Positions 34,150 to 45,827 of a DNA stretch of 64,000 nt are shown piece by piece. The notes under the pieces were generated by a model. It did not search any database. It saw only the letters and a program-made list of their open reading frames with translations, and was not told the origin of the DNA. Location of the stretch: NCBI GenBank assembly GCA_947184155.2, contig CAMXCT020006495.1:276272-340271 (forward strand). Reading direction: 5' to 3'. Source of the DNA: Cladocopium goreaui (lineage: Eukaryota; Sar; Dinophyceae; Suessiales; Symbiodiniaceae). Position 1 is the first letter of the stretch, and every line of letters begins with the position of its first letter. A program made the position numbers and the translations under genes.

Positions 34150-35100
34150 CGGTTTCAATGTGTGAACCACAACTGCAACATGGCGATGCATCTGTTCGAG
34201 ATGCCTCTGGTGTACTCCCGCATGGGCCGCTTCAACATCATGAAACTGAGGTGAGTGGCAAGTGGCTCTACGACCTTGTGAGAATGACTTCAAGTCTGAC
34301 GAGTCCGTCGGCAACCTCATGCAAGTTTTGGACATGAATTCCGTCAACACCTATGTAGCCATCGGCTATGGCGACTTTGTGAAAGGTGTCACTCCAGTTG
34401 TCACAACACCATTCCTGAATCGCCGGGTCATCATGACCAAGGGCGGTGGAGACCAATGGAATGCAGTTGATGTCACAATGACACCTGGCAGTGATTACCA
34501 TATTGGAAAACCCGTGCGCTATTTTGCAATGTATGAGTTCTCAGATGAGTTTCCCAACTACATGGTTGCTCCTGAGTTTGAAGCAGAGGTCACTTTGACC
34601 AAAGCTGCAAAGACTGAACTATCCAACAGCCTGGATGAGCTGTTGGGAGACCTCACAGTGTACTGGACGTTGTGGGATGAGTCGGAAGAGTGCGACGATG
34701 TTGGCGAGATGTATATGGTAGCCTCTCCAAGTTGAAGGATGACATTGCCGAGCTCTGCAGCCCACCGAGGTTAGTGTTAGTGGCTGCAGCTGCAGCACGT
34801 GGATTGAGAGCTGACCTGTCCATTGACCTGACCACCAACTATGACTTGTCCAAGAAGCCAGATCGACAACAAGTGCGTGAACAACTGCGCAAACGGAAGC
34901 CACGACTGCTTGTGACTTCACCACCATGTACCAAGTTCTCACCAATGCAGAACATCCGGGCCTATCCGGAGAGATTGGTCGATGAGGTGGGCGAAGCAGT
35001 GGAACACATGAACTTTTCCATGGAAATGTTGGAGGAGCAACTGGATCGTAGAGGTAATGGGTTACATGAACACCCTGACCTGGCTACGCCATAGAACCTT
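34150..35100 (+). pseudogene. Copia internal module ending in a methyltransferase-like SPPC motif
   Basis: The region reads MAMHLFEMPLVYSRMGRF, then VRYFAMYEFSDEFPNYMV, then after a frame change GLRADLSIDLTTNYDLSKKP. It next reads KPRLLVTSPPCTKFSPMQN, whose motif part lies at 34915-34953. PPC after a beta strand followed by T/S-x-F is the loop of the cytosine methyltransferase fold. No FxGxG motif I is seen upstream. This module between protease and integrase is not part of standard copia pol. Confidence 0.65.
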
Positions 35101-35679
35101 CCAAACGTTAGGCGATACCTGTCCCATGACGAAGTGTTTTGGTCAAGTCTCATTTGTGTTGTTTTGGGCTCATGATCAACAACCGACTTTCCAGGAAATC
35201 AACTTTGCTTACAACAACCTGCGACACCATTGTGGCGAACCTCCAACGACTTTGTGAATGCCAAGAACCACGTCCACAACTTATCAGCGGCCTGCCTCGA
35301 TAGGTGCAAGTGTATCCACCGGCTATGGGCAGTTGTTGACGGTTTGATACAAGAATGGATAGACCAACAAACAGGCAAACCACGACACGTGCCAGACCTA
35401 GGTGATTTGGAACAGTGGATTGTTGAGCTGGATGCAAAGTCAACACACCAATGGCGAACTTTTCATGACAGCGCCATCTTGGTTGTCAGAAAGCCTCATC
35501 AATTGCCAGTTGCTGGACCTGGTCACAGGACTTTGCTGTGGACATGGGGTCAAGAATCCATGGGATGGCAAATGGCTTCAGTCTGAAGCAGCACGTTCTG
35601 GGAAGCCCAACAAGTTTGAGGTTCAGTATGAATACATGATCATCCTTTTCCACCTTCCTGAGATCAACATGACTTTTGC

Positions 35680-35945
35680 CAATGCCAACCACGTCACGCC
35701 TGCTGAGAAAAACATGGTTTTCCGAGCACACGTGAATCTCGGCCACCCAGCTGTGAAGGAGTTTGTGCGTCTTTTGAAAGCGGCTGGCACCAGAAATGAC
35801 ATCATTGAGTACGATGCCTCAAGGAGCGACGTCAACCAACCAGATTGCCAACTGCAAAAGCAAGGGAGTACGATTTCAGTGTGGTGATTGGAATCGATTT
35901 GCTGTTTGTCTATGGCGCCAATCCCAAAGAAGCATTTTTCTGCAA
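35680..35945 (+). pseudogene. Copia GAG-pre-integrase and start of integrase
   Basis: The frame reads VFRAHVNLGHPAVKEFVRLL, matching the HxNLGHP part of the GAG-pre-integrase domain. A shifted frame then gives REYDFSVVIGIDLLFVYG, where the Asp fits the first catalytic Asp of the integrase core. Homology ends a few codons later. Confidence 0.7.
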
Positions 35946-37200
35946 AGCAGATAAAGCATTATCTCTACCTGTAACACATGCGTGTATGTTATTTGCTGTG
36001 TATGCACAGCTTTGTCTACACGCTTCCCACACGCATCCTCTCACGCTGCTCTTCCCCCGCGCCTCTGCGTGTGCTGCGTCTGCGCGGCAGTGCTGTTGTG
36101 GCTGGCGCGGCAAAACCTCAAACCACTGAACGCCGTCTTTTTTGACAAAACTTTGTCAGACTTTTGTAGTTACCGTGTTTTGTCAGACCTGTTGGTCGCC
36201 TCATCTTTTCCAGTTTGTGTGCGTTCTGGTTTTTACAACTTTGTGTTGCGACCTTTTTGCAATGCACTTACAACACAGCACAATGTTCACTGAAAAGGTT
36301 CATTCCAAACTTTGAATTTGATATTCCACCTAAATTTTGGCTAAGTGGTGGGTGGGAGCTGCCGCCCGTGTGCACACTGTGCTGACATCCCCAGTGGCCT
36401 TTCAACCAGGACTTCATGCAGCCACCTATCCCAAACTTTGCTTCCATTGCTGCTACATTCTGTTTGGGATTTGTATTCGGCTTTGTGAGTTGTTTTGCCT
36501 GGCTATTGTCACTGGATTCAGTTTATGCAAACCAACACAGGCTTAGACCACCTGCTGCCATTCACGACCGGAACTGTAGGTAAGTCAACTTCCTTCTAAT
36601 CGCTCCCTATTTCATTTTATTCGCTCCCTGAATCTCCCTGGCATTGACGACTTCATGTTTCATGTCACCGCTGAAGACTGCACCTTTTTGCACGCCCCCT
36701 TCGCATGTTTCACAGTTGATCGAAGCATGTCTCCAAATGGCATGGTGCTCACGGCATTGCCAGAGGTAGGCCCATAACAGCAACTCAGATTCTGATATAA
36801 TTCCCAACATATAGGGTAATAGGGTACTATGTTTTGTACTATGTTTTGTACATTATCTGAATCATATCTGAATCTATTCAGTTCACCCCACCTTGGCACT
36901 AAGCCTTCGAGGCTCACGCCATGTACTCACATGTAAGGAACAACCGCTGGTAGTTCCTGAAAGACCCAAAGCATCCCATGAGAATGCATCCCAAACTTTC
37001 GGTTAGACCAACCGCAAAACATCACCAGCGTTCATGGTGATGGACTCCTTCAAGAAATATAACGGTTTACCTCAGGTTGTTTTTCGCGGATGCGAATGGA
37101 AAAACATTGTTCGATGCCGATATCACTTTAGCACAAACCTGGCACATGGCTGTGACGCCATCATTCCAATGCCAAGCCACGAGGCGTCAGCTCCTCAATG
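35946..37200. other. Unresolved stretch after the copia truncation
   Basis: A TGTCAGAC/ACAAAA-rich segment lies at about 36135-36200. Two possible short plus exons are 36541-36577 (LDHLLPFTTGT, donor GTAGGTAAG) and 36677-36764 (DCTFLHAPFACFTVD, donor GTAGGC). Competing minus frames exist across 36660-36780 and 37040-37200, so strand and gene membership are undecided. Confidence 0.3.
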
Positions 37201-37203
37201 GGA

Positions 37204-40200
37204 TTATACGCAGGGCTGGTGTAGGTTCAGGTTCCCATTTAAAATCAATAGAGTGATCAAAAACAAATTGTTTGGTAGTGGGTCCTTGTCTGCCTTGGAA
37301 AAAGACATTCGCCAGTGTCGGGACAAAGTAGCGCTGGCATCCAAAACCTGAACACCATGTGACAATCTATCCCCTTGTAAGTCAGTGTATTTAATTTTTA
37401 CACCATGACCATCAACCTGGTTGATTTTCTCATTCCAGTTGTTGTTTTCAGATTTTTGCTGGATATCCCAAGCCTCACGAGTGAAGGCGCTCGCAATGGT
37501 TGAGAACTTCAAATTGGTGGCCCCGGGCGTATAAGAAAACAGTGGCACGGTGTTGCCAGGCTTCACGACGTAGAAGTCAGCACCTGAGCAAGGCAACCAT
37601 TTTACCAAAGGATCTATAGACCGGCAATTGAAATAATTGCTGAACAAATGGGTGAAATGGTAGTCTAGGAGCCATTGGCAGGCTCAGCACATGGGCCAGG
37701 TCTTTCAACCGTATGCGAATGCAAAGAGACATCAACGATGTTGTTTTCCTCCAGCTCATGCAGCAAATCACGCAAGCTGCATGGCTCAGCATCACTTGTA
37801 GCCTTCGAACTTTCGGACGGGATTTCCAAGACCACGTTGAAGGTGTCAGTGGTCCACTTGCACGGAATGGTGCAAGCCAGCGGGTCACCTCCCAAAACAT
37901 ATCCATCAAAACGAAAAAACCTCTGTCAAATCAACCAGTTTGCTTTCAACACCGTTGTTCCAAGGAACGAAAAAATGTGGCGCACAAGTCTCACAGGTTG
38001 GACTTTTTTTTTCTAGCGCTTGCCACCACTCCTTCGGTGACCCCATGCTTCCGGAACTAGCGACGCCACCATGCTGCATGTTCAGCATGGAGCGGTACCC
38101 CAGTCTTATGGGAACCTTCTAACCCACAAGACACTTGACACACCTAAGGTTTGACATGGCCCCAGGGCCACTTTCAACTTTGTTTCAAAACTACCAGCTG
38201 AGACAGTAGGAGGTGGGTCGGTCAAACAAAAATAAAGGGATCTCCATCAAACAAAGTTAAAGGTAGTCTATACAACACTTGGGACATTGTTTTTTTAAAA
38301 ACCATCACCCCGTGTATTGGGTCTCGGTAGATTCGGCTTCAAGTGATCTGGTGCTCATGCCTTTGGCATTTTGATTCGCCTGCGGCTGACCTCACTCTTC
38401 GACAAGTTCTTGATGACATTCATGCGGTCCGGATGCGTCTCCCACCTGAGAGGCACAGGTTAGGACCTCAAAAAAAATGATTCTGGGATGGAAGCTCAAC
38501 ATGGCCACGTGGGGAATTGTTGAAACCAAATTGAATTGTTTTATTTTGTTTTATATAAGATTTGTTTTGGTTGATTCAATGACTAGGGACGCTTTGCGTG
38601 CCAACTTCAACACTTCGCGCCCAGGCCAGGCATTTCTGGGTTTGACTTTTTGATCTTCTTCTGCTCTTCGTGGATCACACTCCAGTAGAGGGATCGCATG
38701 TCTGGACAGGATCCCTTGCTGGAATCCTTTCCCTTGGGAACCTTCTCAGTCGACTCATCATTGGAATCTTCATCCGATCGGGAACCACCCTCATCTCCAG
38801 AAACACCCTCATGGTTGGAATTGGGGGATGCCACCGGCTCCTCCTCATCACCCTTTCCTGGCAACTCCTGGGTAGTGGCCATCTCAGAATCAGAGTCCTT
38901 CTCAGACCCGAAGAGATCCTCAGCATCCACCTCACTGTCCTGGCAGAGCATGTGGAAATTGGCAATAGTGTGTTGCCCCACTGCAAATTACCCAAGGGTT
39001 ATGAATCAAATTGGGGTTAACAAAATATGAGCTACCCATTACATACCCATTAGAATGTCCCCAGGGTTATGAATCCAGTCAGGGTTATGAACTTATGAAT
39101 TATCAAGTTTTCACCCGTGTGAAAGGAAAAAGAATGATTGAGTAAACCAGCTGCCCAAGCCAGCAGACTGTCCTCTGAGACACGATCCAGCTTCTTCTTG
39201 GTGCCTGCCTCAGGAGAAAATTCCATGAACAGAGACCAAAGCCGAGGGACACCGAGATACAAACTTTCAAGAAACAAAATGAGCTCGAGACCCTCCTTTA
39301 ATTAGCAAATGTGCAAAAACAAAAACCCTGGCCTTGTTGGCGGTGGTTTCAGCAGTTGCCTTTCCTGCTGGCCTCTTAAGAACAGCACCCTTTCCGCACT
39401 TGGACGTGGACGACCTTGCTGTTCCCTTAGACTTTGCAGCAGGCCTGCCCCGCTTTGAGTCCCCTTTGCCCTTGCTCACCTTGCTTGCCTTTGCCTTTGC
39501 CTTTGGTGCTGCTGTGGTTAAAGAGTCAAGTACGGCCTGAGCAGCTTTGCGTGCATAGGTTCCTCTGGGAGCCCTAGGTTTTGTGCTAGCACTTGGTTCC
39601 ACTGGCTGTGAAACAGGGGCATCAGCAGCAGCATCCGCAGGAGCAGCTTTTTTGCGACGAACCTTACCAACATCTCCCATGGCACGAGAGATATCAGACC
39701 TCAAGTCAGCAACTTGCTCTGGGGAAAGCTGAGCCTTCTTATCCCTACCAGTTGCATTGAAAGTATTCAAAGGCAGTGCTGGCTGTTTGTTCACAGGCAT
39801 TCGGCTCTTTCCAGGGTCAGAGTCACGAGGCGATACCACCTGAGAGGCGAGCTGAAAATCAGAGAAATGACAAGATAAACTGGGAACAAAGATTGGACCT
39901 TGAAACATTGGCAAAACCTGAAAAACAACATACCTTGGGAAGAGACCCTGTTGGATGGCTCTGGTGTCACCAAAGCATCAGGGCTTCTGTCCAAGGCTGC
40001 GTTCAAGTCCTTCAGTCTGCAGGTAAGATATCATTCTGGTTTGGTCCATATTGTAAAACCGATGTGTATGGCAAACAGAAATCAAAGTGAAAATTGAGCA
40101 ATTCAAGCTCCTGTCGAAACCCATACTTAGCCAAGACATCACCCAACTCCATGGCCGCTATGGAAAGAGCGACAGGTGTCCAGTCCCAGGGCTTTTGTCC

Positions 40201-43200
40201 ACCGCAAGTTTGACCAAATCAGCTGAGGTACCAACAGGAATCTTTTCAAACCAGGTTGTCCAATCTGCCCTTTGCAATCACCGTGTGTTTTTTTAAAGAT
40301 TGCCTAGCACACAAGACAGAAACCTCAGCTGGCCTAATCCAGTGTTTTCCCTCGAAATCTTTGCCACCCGCTCGGGCTTCATGAAGCTTGACTTCCCATG
40401 GGCGATTTGAAACTCCTTGTCGGACAGGGTCAAATCATCTTGATGGCTCACCTTGGCCATGCACAGCGATGAGCTAACAAACCCACCATTTAACTCAGCA
40501 CAAACCATGTATGACTAATGATTTTGACTCAAACATATCACATTATTGTGGTTGCCTATAGAAATCAAAAACCCATGAAGACAGGACACCAGGTAAAGTT
40601 TGTACTTTTGATTCTCGACCACATCGGTTTCTGTTCCATCCCTCTTCTTGGCTAAGGTTAGATACAGACTGGTGCCCGCAACACGACCACCGATTTTGTT
40701 CTCGATGATGTGAGTCTCCAAAAGGCTGTCCAAATTCTTTGGTTCACTCTCAGTCCACTTCGCTGGACCTGCCGCAGCTTCCGGGGCCTCCTCATGTGGA
40801 ACCAAGGCTTCCTGGACGGCGGCCATGTTGGCACAAAACCTGGGCGTGGGGTGGAAATCAGAAAATAATGATTATATAACTAAGACGTGTTCTGGGTGAC
40901 CGCTTGAAAAGGCAACATAACAAACCAATATAGCAACAATATAGCAACAATATAGCTACAATTGTTTTATTCTCTATGACCTTACTATGCTGGATTCCCC
41001 GTATTATTTCTTTGAAAACCTGTTTGGAGGAACACCAATTTGGCAATCATTGGGCCTGTCTTGCACCAAAGCACAGTGACCCCACACATTTGCATCCTCA
41101 CAGCCAGATGACACAGTCAGCCAGAAAAGAAGTGGGACCTTCTTGGTACTCGGCGGACATTCGCACCGCAGGAAGGTCGGCATGGGCTCCAAAGACTTCG
41201 CTGAGAATTTGTCTTCCACACGCCTAGCATGGGGCTTGATTTGACAACCCCGGCCATGTGGAACTACCATGTGGGGATTCCAGCAAAACCTAATCAAATT
41301 GATATTTTTTTGTTTGTTAATGGCTGGTGTTTCAAAAAAACAGATAGACAGAACCACTAGTGACACACCCCAGTTACTTAGTGGCTGGTGATTCAAACAA
41401 CAGAAGATAAAAACATCTTTTTGGTAACACAGCCGCAGCCCAATCCTGAACTCATCTCTCAGTCCACCCCTGCGTTCAGACGTGGACTGCGGCCCGATGG
41501 CAAAGCAACAAGATCTCTCTGGCAGGGTTGCCAAGGCCCTCTTCACCAGGTTGACAAGACAATTCAGGTCATTGGCGGATAGGACCCCCCATTTCATGAA
41601 GTCCAGCCACACGATCAGGGAGCCATCAGGACCCAGCGAAGCCACAAACTCAGGGTATGTTGGAATCACAAATGATCGAGAAATGAACATGCTGGTTGTT
41701 GGAAAAACGGGGGTTGAGTATGACACGGGGATTAGTTCAGAACGCATTATCATTATCGGTGCTTTGGAAGGTTGGGTGAGAGTCTCCCCTGGCCCCTTTT
41801 CCAATTGGATTGTAGTTGTGTGGAGAACAAGGGAAATAATTCATGTTTGAACCTTCCACCTTGTCCAAAGCATTGTTGAGATCCTGCACCGGCCCTGCAA
41901 CATGGTGGCACCTCTTGCGCATGAAATCCATGGTGAGGCTGCTGCCAATCTGGTTCTGCTGCTTCAGGTGGAGAACCTTTGCAAGGCGAGCGCTTCGATC
42001 GGTTTTCTGTTCCTCTCGGTAAAGGGTAGCCAGTTGCGCAGCATCACGTGCCAATGCCAATGCATCAGCATCAAAAGACAACTTGTTCTGGGAAAGGACC
42101 AACTCATCTATCTTGTCATCGGCCTTGCAAAGCTGACCATCACTCATAGGCTGGGCATTGGGAATGTTCTCCTTCCACATGTTCAACTCTTCAATTTGGA
42201 ATGCCGGGTCCATGACCATCAAGGCACTCTTCAGCTCTTCGTGGTAGTCCCTAAGATGTCTTTGATTGGAACAAATAGGTTGGAACTTTTTGGGCCATTG
42301 GCAAATTGAACAATTTTAAGAAAACCGTACCTCCCATATTTTTCTTTCTGGGGCCCCATGAAACAAATATCAGAATCTCCCTTGATGTCAGAATTCCGTC
42401 ACCCTTGTGATATATTCATTTATGGGGTGGCATCCTTTTAATATGCCCCTGTAAATTTAAGTTGGTGGTTGAATTGAGGAATTGATTTCCCAATCAGCTT
42501 CAAGGAACCCCTCGATGAACTGGTTCATCACGGTGATCAAAGTTTCACCAGGGAAACGCAGAAGGTTGTCTGGTGTTCGATGGGTACGCATTTCATCCAG
42601 AACAAATCCACCAAGGCAGCAGATATCTGCCTCAGCATCCCAAACCTGAGCTGGCACTCGGAGGACTTGGGCACGACCAGCTTTCTGCTTTGTCATGGAA
42701 TGCACGAAGAGGATCCGCTGCATGAAGATGTGCTGCTTGGCACTGTTCATCTCCAACATGGTACCCCAAACCCCAGCTACTTGCTTGGGGCAACCAGCCA
42801 ATAGCCACCGTCCATTCAGAAGGCAGTCTTTGGAAAAGGCTGCGCAGGGTTTTGAAATGAATTAGCACTTGATGGGTTGAAAGAAAACATTGCGAATTCC
42901 TAGTTAATTAAGTGCCATCAGCAGTAAACTTAAGGGAATTGATGAGTTAGTTATGGGAAGTGATAGGGGGTTGATGGGTCATGAAAATGGATGGGGACCG
43001 ATGGGGGCGCATGGGAATTAATTATTGGGGGTTGAAAAATCAATGGGGATTCAGATTACTTGATGCATTCTACGGGGATTCATAGGGCTTGGGACGTATT
43101 TCACCCTTCATGCCTGATTGCTCGAACTTGTGCATGTGAAGGTGCTGCTCCATGAGGTGCCATGCTGCTGGACAAACCCCCACCTTGCAGTGTTGGGAAA

Positions 43201-45307
43201 TTACCCACTTGGAAAGTTATTAGAAGCTTGCTTATTGTTCAACCTTTTGCAACCTAAATTCCACGTTCTTGGCCCTGGCCCATGCCCAGCCTTGAAGCCA
43301 AACATGAGCTTTGCTGTTGCAGTGTCTATACGATTCTTCGGGTTGGTGAGCGCAGTGCCAAACGAATTGAACTCATCAATTGCTTGGTGCCACGCCAAGA
43401 CATACTCCATGTTGTTCTCCTTTTCTAGAAAAGGAATTCGGGAGATAGAAAATCATCATCTTATGATTTTATTCCATCATGTCCCAAAATACTTCAAGGG
43501 TTTTCCCAAAATATTTCAAGGGCTTAGTACATTATATGTAATGGCTGTGGTGCAACTAACAGCGCTCCTGGGCAATCTTCTCTGCTCGACGATGAAACAC
43601 CATACAAGCCTGAAGCAAAGACTTTTTCTGACGTTCAGCCTGCTGGTTTGACACCTGAAATCTTCGCCACACATAGTGCTCCTCCTTCAGCTGGGGAATG
43701 TAGGCGCAGGCCACTTGGCGAGCACTACGCAGCCACCTCACAACGGAAACCCGACCCAAAGCAATCTCAAGGTTTTTTGAGGGTCGCGCCTGAAAATTAT
43801 TCTAACACATATATTAACCAAAGTGTTTCTATGGAACGTCACAACATGTCTCCCATAAATTTAATACTAATTTCATTGAAGTACACGCCCAGGAATGGCT
43901 TTTGGATGGCCTCTTTTCCCCTAAATTCCATAATGTGAGGAGTGAAAACGTACGCACAACAACTATGATTTGGAGGAGGGCAGAGGAATGGGACATGATA
44001 GATAAACAAAAAGATCTATGTGATGCCACCATTGCTAATGTCACCTGAAAACTCATAGTTGCATCACCTTTGGGGGTCCCAAGTGCTCAAAATTTGAAAG
44101 ACGATGCTGGCGGTGCCAGCATCACCTTTGGCTACCTTTGATATGCCCAAAGACGATGCTGGCAGTGCCAGCATCACCTTTGGGCACCTTTGTTATGTGC
44201 AAAGGCGACGCTTTCAGTGATCGCTTTCCTATTCGCAAAATCCCCCAAAGTCAATTTCTTGGATAAGAATCAAAACCAATTCTTGGATGTAGTCAGCCAA
44301 AGGCGACGCTCCCACACCCAGCTTCACCTCCCAAGCCGTTGGCATATTGATTGCTAGGGGCATGTTAACATCAGAGGCGACGCTCCCATCGCCAGCCTCA
44401 CCTTTGGAAATTTGAGCACCTACATCCCCCAAAGGCGACCCAGGTATCCCCAAATCCCAAAAAAACAGGTTCGGAATTTAACCGAGATTCTTCGTGAATC
44501 CAGCCAATTCCTCTTCCGTCATGTGCCGTTTCATCTCCAGGAAATTGTAGAGCACTGTGAACAGCAAAATGGAAATCTTTCCACTGCCTTTGGATGCCTC
44601 TACGGTCCCAAAATCCATAGGTCGTCCCAAAAGCTCTGCATGAACTGGTCGAATCTCGATGCTCTCACGCCAGCCTTCGTATCCCTGGGACCAAATGTTG
44701 GTAGCATGCGTTCCCCAATCCTGGAGACACGGCAGCCCATCCCAAGGAGCCTTGAAAGCGAAAGCTGTCAACAGCACATTGAAAGCAGTCGACTGAGTCT
44801 GGTCCTGGACGCAGGGAGCCGCAGCAGGTGGAATAAAACCATGAGTGCGCGGAGTCTGCTGGAATTATGGGAAATATATAGTTGAAATTCAACAGTTGAA
44901 ACAATACAATTTTGGTGGCAAGGGGTCCGGCATAGTGACCACAGACGGATGGTGATCTTCTTCCAAAACCTCATTCAACCAAGTGTTCAAAGGGAGATAA
45001 ACATCGGGGGTGAGCTTGGACAGGAGCCAGCCCACAGGATGCTCATCCCTCATCGGGTCAAAGTTCCTAAGGGCAGGCTTTGGCAAGTCTGAAGCATTTT
45101 TGCTGTGAGGGGAAGTCATTACCACCTATGTGTGAAGAAATTGAAAGATAACATAAATGCTATATGTTCCAAACCAGGCATCTCAAGAATCAGTCCCATC
45201 TTGGATACCCATGGGGGCTGTTCCACTTTCAACGCTTTGGCTGATGGTGGCGTCGAAGCTGCCCCACGCTTACCCATCACCCTTTCTCGCCTTCCTTTAC
45301 CCCACAC
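37204..45307 (-). CDS. Gene J: about 19-exon protein with an AT-hook-like motif, function unknown
   Basis: Minus exons in order: 45307-45180 (from MWGKGRRERVMGKRGAAST), 45118-44915, 44855-44475, 43757-43556, 43420-43250, 42840-42460, 42222-41860, 41690-41440, 41227-41045, 40826-40600, 40505-40330, 40250-40110, 40006-39925, 39850-39325, 39270-39130, 38975-38610, 38085-37915, 37890-37675 and 37600-37385. The exon 39850-39325 is Lys/Ala-rich with SKRGRPAAKSKG, an AT-hook core. The 41690-41440 exon reads FVASLGPDGSLIVWLDFMKW and then LPERSCCFAIGP. The 38975-38610 exon is acidic. Phase was not proved at every border, and two adjacent genes are possible. The neighbour upstream is methyltransferase gene H on the same strand. 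I recognise no enzyme. Confidence 0.5.
38610..38981 (-). CDS. Gene J acidic exon
   Basis: The frame reads DSEVDAEDLFGSEKDSDSEM, then an acidic Ser-rich stretch, then KGDEEEPVASPNSNHEGV and MRSLYWSVIHEEQKKIKKS. Low-complexity acidic linkers like this are common in nuclear proteins. Confidence 0.5.
39325..39850 (-). CDS. Gene J exon with AT-hook-like core
   Basis: The frame reads SDPGKSRMPVNKQPALPLNT, then QLSPEQVADLRSDISRAMGD, then a long Ala/Lys/Pro-rich tail including SKRGRPAAKSKG near 39435-39460. The RGRP core flanked by basic residues is the AT-hook signature. It suggests DNA or chromatin contact, but a single hook in a basic tail is weak evidence. Confidence 0.5.
41860..42222 (-). CDS. 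Gene J helical exon
   Basis: The frame reads MDPAFQIEELNMWKENIPN, then DDKIDELVLSQNKLSFDADA, then TLYREEQKTDRSARLAKV and ALDKVEGSNM. It is a well-behaved amphipathic helical stretch with no stop, and likely coding. Confidence 0.55.
44096..44410. repeat. Cluster of palindromic hairpin repeats (AAAGRYGATGCTGGC...)
   Basis: At least five copies lie at about 44096-44130, 44147-44183, 44199-44235 (poor), 44298-44332 and 44373-44407. The best copy reads CAAAGACGATGCTGGC, a three-base loop, then GCCAGCATCACCTTTG. Inner arms GATGCTGGC/GCCAGCATC are perfect in two copies. Later copies carry GGCGACGCTCCC and an altered right arm. All are in an intron of gene J. Confidence 0.85.
44475..44855 (-). CDS. 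Gene J third exon
   Basis: The frame reads HGFIPPAAAPCVQDQTQSTA, then AFKAPWDGLPCLQDWGTHAT, then HAELLGRPMDFGTVEASKGS and MKRHMTEEELAGFTKNLG. It is continuous for about 125 codons. Confidence 0.55.
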
Positions 45308-45539
45308 TGGTCGCCAAACGGGCTACAGAATGCAGTGTTTGCTAAGCTAACAAGATCCAACTTTTCACAACCCGCAATGGTTGAACATTACTACGGCCGA
45401 AATCTAAAACAAAATCGCTCCATTGTTTTTTGCTGGCATGTGCTTCCTTACTCATAGGCTGCTCATTCAAGCGATGAATTTTGCATGTTCGTATGTTTGA
45501 ATTAGATATGCTTGAAAAATCCTGGATCTTTGTACTGTT

Positions 45540-45827
45540 CTATTGGACATCCAGTGCCATCACTGCAGCACATATGAACGCTCCTACACAAGGAACTGAC
45601 ATTGCGTTCCCTGCCATCTTAACGACAGCCCTTTCACGTAGATCATCCACACAGAGCTTGGGGGATCCACAAGCCTGGGACTGTTGCCTGCTGATCGGCA
45701 AGCAATGCGATGCCAACATTTCAGTGCCACTGAGCACTCGCTGATGCACCTTGCAGGAAATGGACTTTTCACTTGGGGTGTGCCCTAGATCAAATAAGTC
45801 ATTCGCACCAAAAAAGGGAAGCAACAA
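45540..45827 (-). CDS. Gene H last exon with motif X
   Basis: The frame reads VLSGTEMLASHCLPISRQQS, then LCVDDLRERAVVKMAGNAMS and VPCVGAFICAAVMALDVQ, then TAG. GNAMSVPCVGAFI fits motif X and its helix. A 5' part of this open frame (before about 45775) is probably intron. Confidence 0.8.
   Translation of the reverse strand: MLLPFFGANDLFDLGHTPSEKSISCKVHQRVLSGTEMLASHCLPISRQQSQACGSPKLCVDDLRERAVVKMAGNAMSVPCVGAFICAAVMALDVQ

Larger units (their letters stand above)
31168..35945 (+). pseudogene. Decayed Ty1/copia retrotransposon, 3'-truncated
   Basis: Domains in order on the plus strand: Gag-like (31168-32480), CCHC zinc knuckle, aspartic protease site, a long Cys/His-containing spacer region, a methyltransferase-like module with SPPCTKFSP, the GAG-pre-integrase HxNLGHP region and the first part of the integrase core. 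Reverse transcriptase and RNase H, which should follow integrase, are absent: similarity stops near 35945. The reading frame changes many times (near 31545, 32290, 32770, 32940, 33040, 33500, 34240 and 34735), so no polyprotein can be made. The order protease before integrase is that of Ty1/copia rather than Ty3. The plus orientation opposes the flanking minus genes F and J. Confidence 0.75.

Noticed and set aside
36000-36600. Hydrophobic Cys-rich plus-strand frames that might be a membrane protein
   Set aside because: Composition follows T-rich, intron-like sequence; no start, no conserved motif, and several frames are equally open.
41004-41804. A single 266-codon minus-strand gene
   Set aside because: Only 41690-41440 and 41227-41045 look coding; the sequence between is intron-like and the frame happens to stay open. 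Treated as two exons of gene J.
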